A DNA stretch of 64,000 bases. Source: Neurospora crassa OR74A (lineage: Eukaryota > Ascomycota > Sordariomycetes > Sordariales > Sordariaceae). This document shows positions 25,875 to 34,862 of this stretch, in pieces (the stretch's first letter is position 1; each line of letters begins with the position of its first letter). The position numbers and the translations under genes were made by a program. The notes under the pieces are model-generated. The model was given only the letters and a program-made list of their open reading frames with translations, was not told the DNA's origin and did no database searches. The stretch is from assembly GCF_000182925.2 (NCBI RefSeq), contig NC_026502.1, positions 124,001 through 188,000 on the forward strand, in the 5' to 3' direction.

Positions 25875-26765
25875 CTAGGACGGCTTCTGGAATCGCGAGC
25901 TAGAGCCATGGTTGCGGCGGCGGAGGGCCATGCGCGTGATGGTGGAAATCTCCCACTTTCTCATCAGCGCTTTCCAGGCTTGAGATCTGGCGGCTTTGGA
26001 GGCCCGCGGGATTTTCCTTTTGGGTTGGGGCCGACGGACGACGATGGGTTCTTCTTCGAGGTCTGGCTCTGGGAGGTAGAGAGCGGGCACAGCGGGCACA
26101 GCGGGCACAGCGGGAATGGCTGGAATGGCTGGAATAGCTGGGAAAGCCGGGCAAGTTGGGAAAGCCGGGAAATTTGGGAAAGCCGGGCAAGTTGGGAAAA
26201 TTGGGAAAGCCGGGCAAGTTGGGAAAACCGGGCAAGTTGGGAAAGCTGGAATGGCGGGGACTGCCGGCACGGTGGGCACAGCCAGCTGCTGGTAGATTCC
26301 GTTAATGCTTGGCTCTTATCTGCTTGGAGGATGGATGGGGATGATGGGTGGGTGACCACTTACCATGTTCAAGTTCGGAACAACGACTGGCTCGTACTGG
26401 AGCTCCTCCAGATTACGGATCGGTGCCTGTACGAAATTATGCCCATGGTTGTGGATGTCGAGGAAGTCGACATTCTGGATGACAACAGGATGATAGTTGT
26501 GCTCGGCGGGCGGGTGCTGATTCTGGTACCACGTAGGTAGTAGATATCTAATTAGTATATGGCTCCCCTTCTAATGTGAAGAAGATAGCGGGGGATGTGT
26601 AGGTAGTAAGGTAAAGGTAAGTAGAGGTAGGTTGCAAACACTTACCAAACCCTGTCCGGTAACCAGCGTAAACGTAAAGCTTTGAGCGCCCGAAACGGTG
26701 ACGTCTATGACGAAGTTCCGATTCGTGTCTCTCAAGTAGATGGATTGTTCGATTGGAGCCGACAT
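25875..26765 (-). CDS. Orphan protein with Pro-Ala-Phe-Pro-Thr-Cys repeat tail, 230 aa
   Basis: Three exons: 26765-26646 (40 codons, [20 protein letters not shown]..), 26522-26364 (53 codons, starting [20 protein letters not shown]) and 26288-25875 (137 codons plus stop). Intron 1 (123 nt) has GTAAGT, an ACTAAT-type branch and ACCAG. Intron 2 (75 nt) has GTAAGT and a tandem CAGCAG acceptor, so one Gln may be optionally included. All joins are phase 0. Residues about 96-150 are a low-complexity repeat of P-A-F-P-T-C, P-A-I and P-A-V units. A basic region follows ([19 protein letters not shown]). The first 93 residues have no recognisable domain. The repeat codes a collagen-like irregular Pro pattern but lacks Gly. 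Confidence 0.65.
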
Positions 26766-27323
26766 TTTGAAGATGGGAGGCGATTGGATGCAATGCAACG
26801 AGACCAGTTGCGAAGACGATTTTTGTTTTGATAGCGCGTATCAGGCGATGTTGTCTGAGGTTCAAGAGGAAAATTTGAAAATTGCGAGCGACCAGGAGGG
26901 AAAGAATTTATCTTGCAAATCTGAGCTCTCGTAATATTTTTTTCCACATTCACTTACCGACCTGGAGCCGTAGACCTGATATTGAATTACCTACCTACCT
27001 ATTCTTGGCTTTTCATCTGGTGTTCATGGACAACCAGTGTATGTTCACGGACAATAGGTGTGTATTCACGATCATAAGGTAGGTACCTCGAGGTGGATAT
27101 TCAAGTTCTTGGCCCCAGGGCATTTCTCCCTTCGGTGACTGACTATCGGCATCCTGACGCGATCACAGTCTTCCATCCGATATTCGAACATTCAGCTCCA
27201 TCACCAGCACCAGCACCAGCATCACCACCAGCTTCAACGCCAGTACCAGCAGCATCAGCACCAGCGCCGCCATCACCACCATCACCACCAACCACTACCA
27301 ACACCACCAACACCACCAACACA
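26766..27323. other. Intergenic with CAC/CCA microsatellite
   Basis: No gene is supported. From about 27,198 to 27,323 the DNA is an imperfect CACCA/CACCAG repeat that encodes Pro/Thr-rich nonsense in the frame running into the next relic. GTACCTACCTA-type words occur near 26,988 and 27,080. Confidence 0.6.
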
Positions 27324-28200
27324 ATGGCTCCCAAGAAGTCTACCCATGAAGTCTCCGAGGCTGCCCTCAAGGCCAAAACCGCCAAGCGTGTGGCTAAGTT
27401 CGAGCGGGATGATGCGTCGGGTGTTACAGCCCACGCTACCGCTCAACTGGCTGCTTTGGAGGCCGACCGCCGGACTCGGAAGTTGGCTCGAGAGGCCGAT
27501 ACCGTCGAACGGCGCGTCAATAAGAGGAAAGTGGCGATGACTCGGTTCGAGTCCGAGAACCAACCGAAGGTGGTTACCATCTCACGCACACTGCTGTCCT
27601 GGCCTCCTTCCCCATTCCTCACCCTGAAAATCGGGCCCTCGCTCGATTGGTCACCATTGGACTCGAGTCTATCCTATCGCCATCCTCTGGACCATGCACT
27701 CCATCGAAGACCCAAAACGGCCTTACGATAATTTGAAAATCCACTCGGTTTGGCCAGTCGACGAGTTGCCTTGGTTGGGGCTTTGTTCCCACAATTGTTG
27801 AACCGAATTTGCAAGAGGGTCTATGACCCATTTAACGGTCAAGCAACGGGTCGAAATTTTCGACCGTTCAGAAGCAAACAAGCGGCGAGAAGGACTCGAG
27901 AAGCTGCGGAAGAGGTCGGATCGAAACCCGGCCAGCATTAAGGCCTTTACAGCAAGGTCCAATGCCAAGTGGAACCCTGTGGAATTGGCTAAGCGCAAAC
28001 TCGTCAAAACAGCCCGCATCCTGTTTTGTGATGTCTGTTCGGTGGCCTTCCCACGCTTCCGAACGGATTGGCACCAACGCCACCACAATTCTTTACCACG
28101 CCACAAGGCGAATGTGGCGGCAGCCAATGCCAAGACTGAGGCTAAGGCTGCAGTCGAGCCCGAGTTTGAGCCTGGGTGGAAGAAGGAATTCGATGAATGA
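27324..28200 (+). pseudogene. GIY-YIG family relic, copy A (middle domain deleted)
   Basis: The region starts MAPKKSTHEVSEAALKAKTA and runs to MTRFESENQPK. The frame that then makes sense changes directly to GYHLTHTAVLASFPIPHP (27572 on), shifts again near 27,670 to AILWTMHSIEDPKRPYDN and DELPWLGLCSHN, meets a TGA at about 27,810, and continues open to 28200. The end contains a zinc-finger-like ILFCDVCSVAFPRF-TDWHQRHH. So it has at least one frameshift, one nonsense codon and a missing centre: the GIY-YIG nuclease-like part lies just downstream at 28199-28705. The parent looks like a multi-copy fungal protein with N-terminal basic region, GIY-YIG domain, conserved middle and C2H2-like finger; I know that layout only from memory. 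Confidence 0.6.
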
Positions 28201-28705
28201 CCGGTTCGAGTCCGAGAACTAGCCGACCACGGCTGGCAAAAGTCAACGGGTAGCCGACCAAGTGGCTGCGACCCCGTCCACTTTCCTTGAGAAATTGGCG
28301 TTTGTTGGATGGAGTATAGTCCAGGATCTGAAAAAGATCCATCCCAACTATCGGCCTCTCTTTGGTGATGAAAAGCAATTGGCGAGTTTGTTGCTTTGGT
28401 GTGGTCTGGATTTTGCCCCTGGGTTCGAGTCCCTCTACGACAAGCCAACGCCGCCTCCTTTGTCTTATTTTAAAGACATTCCTTTCGCCTGCCCCCAAGA
28501 TATTTGGGGTGTATATGCCCTTATTCTTAAGAAGAATGGGGACAATCGCCCACGCTTGTACATTGGCAGTGGTACGGCAACCAGCAACCGCGGCCTAATT
28601 TGCCGCATCCAGAGCCACCTTGCTGGCAACCCCCAAGTGATGCCTAGCAAAGTACTTGAGGCGAAAAAATGCGGTTACCATCTTACGCATACTGCGGCCC
28701 AGTAA
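28199..28705 (+). pseudogene. GIY-YIG family relic, copy B (the missing centre)
   Basis: It begins with the same 18 bases as 27543-27560 (frame RFESEN), meets a TAG where copy A has CAA, then stays open: STFLEKLAFVGWSIVQDLKK, PPPLSYFKDIPF, and the GIY-YIG-type pair WGVYALIL...RLYIGSGT with a following Arg (SNRGLICRIQSH). It ends with CGYHLTHTAAQ, overlapping the block where copy A resumes (27572). The usual first motif reads G-V-Y, which occurs in the family. Copy B thus holds exactly the part deleted from copy A, with short overlaps at both ends. It lacks its own start and finger domain and is probably dead. Confidence 0.65.
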
Positions 28706-28951
28706 AGTGCAAGAGGCAAAACAAAGCCCCCTCGAAGTCCGAGGTCCCGAAGAAGAAGAGGAGGAACAAAGACCCCGATATGGGCAGTTCAATAGACTCT
28801 ATCGCAAAAGAGACCGTCAACAAGAGAACGACAACGCTGCGAGGTACTTCCAGCCCTTTTGGATTTCACAACCGGGTCCGAGGTATTGGGGCATCTGATA
28901 TGTTCCAAGGAATCGGTGGCGTCTTGAGGAAAAGACGTTCTGTCTTATAAG
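28706..28951 (+). pseudogene. ORF remnant with NLS-like cluster after copy B
   Basis: A frame shifted relative to copy B is open to 28951. It contains KSEVPKKKRRNKDPD and ends GIGGVLRKRRSVL. It does not match the tail of copy A. It may be the C-terminus of another rearranged copy or chance. Confidence 0.25.
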
Positions 28952-30988
28952 TAGGGATGAAAGTTTTCCGACTGGACAGTAAGCAGCCCATGGGAGAGAT
29001 GAACCGTATAGATTTTCATAGGGGGAATATTCGGCATTAGCTAGGACATCGAACCATTAGGAAGCTTAAGTAGGGTCGTCATATCACTGTTGACCATCAG
29101 TACCTGCGTTTGGCGCATAATTTTGGTAGTCAACTCGCTGGCAACCTTGGTTGGCAGAGTCGGTAGAGGCGATGGTTGCTTGCACCTGCGGGTGCAGGTA
29201 TCACCACTTCAATCCCCACCTGTGCTCGATGTCTCGCAAGGCCTTACGACGTCAACCTTGTGAGCTCGGTGTCGTCTGTTCACGTCCCATTCCACGTCTG
29301 GAACATGGACTGGAGAAGACGCAGAGGATGAAAGCGCTCATGAAAGGTGTCGGACTCCTGATCAGACATGGTGCCCTTGTCGCTGAACAAGTTTCGACGA
29401 GGGGTTATGGCTCAGTTCCACTGGGAGAAAGCTCAAACATTGAAGGAGGGGTTCAGCTTCCAGGATGGGCATAGATGTAGCGCGGGGAAGTGGAAGGAGA
29501 TGAACTTTGAGAAGAAGAGGGCTTCTGGGTTTCTATGTCATTAGGGGTTTGGCGTGGGACCAACTGTCTTGACCGAAGTCAACCCTAACATTTCTGCTCC
29601 AGCTTGATCCTGACGAGTCTACCTAGGGTTGATGGCCCTCCAGTTTTTATATTCTTTCTCGCTCGACACTTGTCTGTTTACCCTTCTCTTTCGCCCCCGT
29701 ATCCGGCTATGGGTACTTCACTTATTAATTACATCTCATCGATAGGAGCAGCGTTTCAGGGGCTGGGTCCGGGCGGGAAGGGGCCTCAGTGATGAATGAA
29801 ATGATCTCATCACGGCCATGAAGATGGTCACTGGACACTGCTGAACAGCCCGGGGAGGAAAAGGTATACGCCACTCGGCGAGGCCTAGATAGCGAGAGAC
29901 TACCATATCCTACTGGTCGGAAAGAGTTGGCGATAGGTGAGTCACCTTGTGAGTATCTCTTTCTGCACTCTGACGATAGCACGAAAGGTACCTCTACCTA
30001 TTGAGGCATGGAGTTGGCCGTGGAAGCAGCGCGCGACATCGAGCTGGCGAATTGGCAGCATGGAAAGCTTAGCGGGTATGGAGATTGCTTTCTCAACCAG
30101 CAGCTATAAGACATCAAGCGTGAGGAGTTGTTGAAGAAAACCGGTTGACTCACGTTGAGGAATCATGATGCAGATGCTGATGATGTCGCAATTTCGAGCC
30201 GTCTGTTATCGGCGTCAATAGAGTACAGGTAGTCAGGTGATTGGTTTCTAAGTTAGCGACGCGAATGGTCGATGAAAAAGAAAAGGAGAACCAGTGAATG
30301 GTCATCAAGTTTTTCAGGTATCTAGAGCCCGTGTTTGGGGTCCATCATCTGCAGGTAGGTCGAGGCTTTGGTGAAAGAGGAAGGAAGAGGTGACGTTGAA
30401 GTCGAGGTGCAGATGTTCCACCCCCTAACGTACCCCGGGGGTGAGGAGTTCCATGCTCATAGCTTTTGTGTTAAACGGGTACTCGGGGGACGAAGCCGGG
30501 ACAGATCGAGGTGCCTAGCGGACAAAGGACCTTCAAGCATGTCTAGAAAAACTATAAACATCCTAAACACTGCTTAGTCTAGGCAAACGTATTCTAATAC
30601 AAAGTGACACGTTTTCTGGTCCTCGAGCCGTCAACGATCCGTCCCGTCCGTAGAGGTACCTATGGCGCCTCCATTGTAAAAGTCACAAACTGCCCCTGTG
30701 TCGCACTAACAATTTCTGCAGGGGCGCATCGCAAACTCTGGGCGGGTCTGCAGGATTCATGCAGGGGATGGGCAGCGGGAAAGGACCACCTAGGAAGTTA
30801 AGCCCCAGCGGAGGTTCTGGACTCCAATCAATGGATGCGGGACACAGGCCGGCCGTGACAACCTCATTTTTGAAATCTCCAAATCTAATATCCCCGACGA
30901 CGTCACTCACTCACTCACTCACTCACACCAACATCACGACATTACAAGACACACCCCTCACAACTTCACACCTACCGAGTAATTCAAC
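28952..30988. other. Intergenic, no supported gene
   Basis: Several short frames exist (for example 29151-29474) but none has splice signals or a recognisable domain. The last 100 bases before the next gene include a CACT repeat at 30904-30927. Confidence 0.55.
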
Positions 30989-31886
30989 ATGAGCTCAACC
31001 CCTCTCAAGATCGACCCCGCCCGCGCCTCCGCGCTCGTTTCCCAGCTCCAAAGCGTGCAAGACCGCATCCTCGCCGTCGCCAAAGGTCGCCCTGTCCGGC
31101 TCGTGGCCGTGTCCAAGCTCAAGCCCGCCAACGACATTTTGGCGCTTCACCAGGCTCCCCAAGTCCAGCATGCTCATTTCGGCGAAAACTATGCGCAGGA
31201 GCTGCAGCAGAAGGCGGAGCTCTTGCCGCGGAGCATCCAGTGGCATTTCATTGGTGGTCTCCAGACCAGTAAGTCTTTTTTTTTTTTTTTTTTTTTTTCA
31301 TACCCACACCTTTCAGTTAGGCCTTCAGCTGCAAAGATACTACGAGGAAGGTGACTACAAACTAACGGAACGAACAGCCCACTGCAAATCCCTAGCCCGC
31401 ATCCCCAACCTTTGGGCCGTCTCCTCCTTGGACACCCTCAAAAAGGCCCAGACCCTCAACCGCGTCCGCGGCGAAGTCATCTCCTCAGACCCCTCCATTC
31501 CCAAGTTGAACGTCCACGTGCAAGTCAACACCTCGGGCGAGGAGTCCAAATCCGGGTGCTCTCCAGGTCAAGAAACTGTCGATCTGTGCAAGGCCATCGT
31601 CACGGAGTGTCCTCACTTGAACCTGCTGGGACTGATGACAATTGGTGCCATTGCGAGGAGCAAGGCGACGACTCCCGAAAACGAAAATGAGGATTTCGTG
31701 GTGCTGAGGGAGCAGAGGGACCTGGTGGAAAAGGAGTTGGGGCTGGATAAGGGAAGTCTGGAGTTGAGTATGGGCATGAGTGAGGATTTTGAGGGGGCGA
31801 TTGCCATGGGGAGTGGGGAGGTGAGAGTTGGCAGCACGATTTTTGGAGAGAGGGGGAGTAGGCAAGATGCGAAGCTCGTTGTCTAG
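30989..31886 (+). CDS. YggS/PROSC-type pyridoxal phosphate homeostasis protein, 262 aa
   Basis: Exon 1 is 30989-31268 and exon 2 is 31378-31886. The 109-nt intron has GTAAGT, a 24-25-base T run, a branch ACTAAC at 31361-31366 and acceptor GAACAG. The spliced protein shows the family signatures in order: RLVAVSKLKP with the PLP-binding Lys at residue 43, HFGENYAQEL, WHFIGGLQT, VNTSGEESKSG, LMTIG, and the C-terminal LSMGMSEDFEGAIAMGSGEV followed by R-V-G-S-T-I-F-G. These proteins (yeast YBL036C, human PLPBP) have a single alanine-racemase-like barrel, bind PLP and buffer free cofactor; they have no established enzymatic reaction. Length is normal. Start chosen at the first Met with the family spacing to the Lys. 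Confidence 0.95.
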
Positions 31887-34694
31887 AGAGGGGATGATGA
31901 GATGGGATTGTGTATTGCATTTTACGGTTCACGCAAAAACAAAGCATGGTTTGGTTTGGTTTGGCGTTGAAGAGTGGTGGTGTTCTTAGAATGAATGTCA
32001 TGGCTTCGTTCGTTGTGTGTGGTCTTTGATGATTGTGACTTCAGTTGGTTGCCACTTGAATGTCGACGGGAGGCTTTGTCAAACTCGTGGGAAGCTGTGT
32101 GCACATTCCGTGTTGCAGCCGGCTAGATGCATCCCACCGCACTACTAGGTTTTCAATACTTGGGCATTTCACATGATAGTTGGAAACAGCCATCAAGTGC
32201 GTTAAGTTTTCATCTTGGCGACATGAAAAATGGTAGCGCACTCGATCCCTCAAACGTCTCACAAACTGATGGAATCCCAAGGACTGAAAGACGGGAGATG
32301 CGATGGAAGTCCCAAAAAGCAAGAGCTCACGCACACTGGGGCTGCTTCTGCAGGACCACTGCAAATCAGTGGAGCACAATGCTGGACTCGAGGTCGGAGT
32401 TTGTCCCTTGGGTAGGTTGAAGCTTGGGCCACCTGAAGGGAGCTTGGACCTGTGGGTGGCAGTGACGACAGAGCCTGGATAACAATTCTTGCGGTGAGCG
32501 TCACCAACATTTGATACGTACCTACCTACCTCTACCGCATTCACGTCTCAACTGTCGCATCTGTTTTCTTCACCCTTTTGAGCCAAGACTTCACCACTCA
32601 TGATCGGGCTGATGAGGGAAAGACATGGAGGATGACGTGCAGCTCTTCCCCCCTTGTTCCTTTTTTCACTTAGCCTTATCGATAAGCAACTAGAGTCTGT
32701 GATCCGACGGTGACCTCCTGGGCTACTGTAGGGGGGGGAATGACTAGAACTGCGCTCTGAGGTCACACATGGAGGCCAACCCTGGTTCGCGACTAACCGC
32801 GCGTTGCTAGGGTGCCTTTTTTGCAGAGCAACGACAGAGGGAAAGAGCACAAACAATCAACAGACATTTGAGAGATGATTGGCTCATTGGCCTCTTCAAA
32901 TGGGGTCAGAGAGCACAAATGGACTGGTTGATTGGTTGGGGGGGAAGGGAGCCAGTGATGTGATTGATGGTTTCCCGTGTGAACCATGGAAGGTGGGCTG
33001 CCGTCCACCACGGCTCGACATTTAGTGGACGGGCTGCCCTGAAAGACCCCTGCTTGGCCCTTGACCAACCCACACCCACCCACCCACCCCAGCCTCCCCT
33101 CTGGGCCTGGGCGGGCGGCCCCTCGCCGAGAAAGAAACGTGGGTTGGAAATTCTTGGGGACAGGTTTGGCAGGAACAGGCAAGGTTGGGTTCTCATCAGG
33201 GTTTGTCGCAAGAAAAGAACAAGGGCAGGAACGAGTGCAATATCTAGGTGGTCATCAGGTCGCGAGACGGATTTATTTGATTTTGAGGAAGGAACCGACT
33301 GAATTTCAGGTTGCTCGTCCCCCTCCTTCCTCGCTGGCACTCAGTCCAAGTTTTCACTTCGTTCCGCCTGCCACACAGTTGTTGCCTGGCCAAGTCAAAG
33401 CAGCGAGCAAGAAAGGAGGTCAGCCAGCCAGCCAGCCAGCTGTTCGCTCTTCGCACCAAAGCAAACACCAACAACATCAGACCAACGAAGCTTCCTTGGA
33501 ACGGACGGCATCATCCATTCACCCAGCTCGCTGTCACTTTCAGCGACTGAAGTTCACTCTGTCTGACTTAGCATTGACCATTATACCCTGCTTTGCGCCA
33601 TCTGCTGCAGCACACTGGACTTGGACAACCAGAAACAAGGAAGGCTTAGAACTGCTGTGTTAAGTCTTTTTTTTTCTTATTTTTTTTTCTTTGGCGGTTT
33701 TGCTGCTTTGCGAGTCTTCGAAAGGATATACCCCTCCAGCCATACAACCAGGAAACATTCAGTCAGTCAGTCACGTCAACCGACTTATTCCTTGTGTGGT
33801 TTGTTTTTTTTCATTTGGTCGATTTTCCTTATCTCCGTTTTCCATATTGCAGCTTGGATTCTGGATTCACTGCTTCTACTACTACGACGACACCTGAGGA
33901 GTCCATCGGATATTTGCACTGCCTATCTGCCTGAGGGAACAATCGAACAACAGCTGCTGTGTTGCCTTCAACAACTCTGGAACCGAACCGAAAGAGGGAA
34001 CGGAACAGAGACGGGAAACCAGACAACGACGAACAGACGGCAACTGAAAGAAGAAGAGCACGGATCGATATCCCAGGTTGATCAAGGTTCCCGTACCGCC
34101 CATCAACGCCTCCTGGTTCTGTTCCAACTTGTCTCAGCCCTGGAAATTGTTTGCCATACCATATCACGCATCATAATACATACCTACTTGTACCGTCATA
34201 CCGTATTTACAGTACCGGTCCGATATCCAAACAGCAAGGTCACCCTTCACCTTGGGTCTCGGCTTCAGCAAACAGGGGTCGGTAATCAGGTACCGATTTG
34301 GATTACCAACCTCTTACTGTTCAGTACCAGAAACATTACTTCCCATCTCGGCCTCATCCTATCAAGCCATCCTCCACTATTGCGACACCACACACCCGAC
34401 CCAGGATCCTACCGCGTTTCCGTACTTGTTGTTGGCGTAACCAACCGCACAGACCGGACCCTACTACTATCAACACTAGTTCTCCGGCAGAAAGACCCTG
34501 GTCCTTGGTCGACCACCCCGGTTCATCCCCAGCTTAGGCCAGGAACAGATTGACTCTCAAACACCTCCGGGTGGTAGTTCTGTTCGCGCCCACCACGCCA
34601 GCCAGGCCGCGCCCGCCCTACCGCCCTGGGCTCCCTTCCCTCTCTCACTCCCTCCCTCGTTTTCCCGACACACACCTCCCACACAGCTGAAGCC
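31887..34694. other. Long intergenic/5' leader upstream of the coiled-coil gene
   Basis: About 2.8 kb with no supported gene. Frames on both strands (for example 33621-34553) are low-complexity and lack splice or domain support. The region has pyrimidine runs around 33,665-33,690, an AGCC repeat near 33,421-33,440, and a GTACCTACCTACCT word near 32,518. Part of it is probably promoter and 5' UTR of the large gene at 34863. Confidence 0.5.
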
Positions 34695-34811
34695 ATGCCG
34701 CCCGCTGGCTCAGAGAGGGACCACCATGGGCACCACCAGCTCCCCCGAGATTTAAGACACTCGCATTCCGCCTCGTTTGATAATCATGGCCGTGCCATGA
34801 TCCCAATGTAG
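34695..34811 (+). promoter_or_regulatory. Candidate upstream ORF (38 codons) before the coiled-coil gene
   Basis: An ATG at 34695 opens a 38-codon frame (MPPAGSERDHHGHHQL...) that ends at TAG 34809-34811, 51 nt before the main ATG. A second upstream ATG at 34855 overlaps the main start in another frame. If both are in the mRNA they would reduce initiation at 34863. Transcript limits are unknown. Confidence 0.35.
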
Positions 34812-34862
34812 GATGCTTCCCCTCTTTTCCCCAAAACACCAATAGCAGACCATCATGGTGTC

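Noticed and set aside
25908-26540. 210-codon plus-strand ORF rich in W-E-S-R repeats
   Set aside because: Antisense of the Pro-repeat gene; the minus strand has consistent splice sites and normal start context.
27475-27570. tRNA-like element: B-box GGTTCGAGTCC with a perfect 5-bp T-stem and a 6/7 acceptor match 83 nt apart
   Set aside because: No D-arm or anticodon arm can be folded, position 8 is wrong, and the stretch lies in the coding frame of the GIY-YIG relic; a second copy at 28202 lacks the stem.
33621-34553. 310-codon plus-strand ORF before the giant gene
   Set aside because: Low-complexity content, homopolymer-encoded Phe/Ser runs, no domain; likely promoter or leader DNA.
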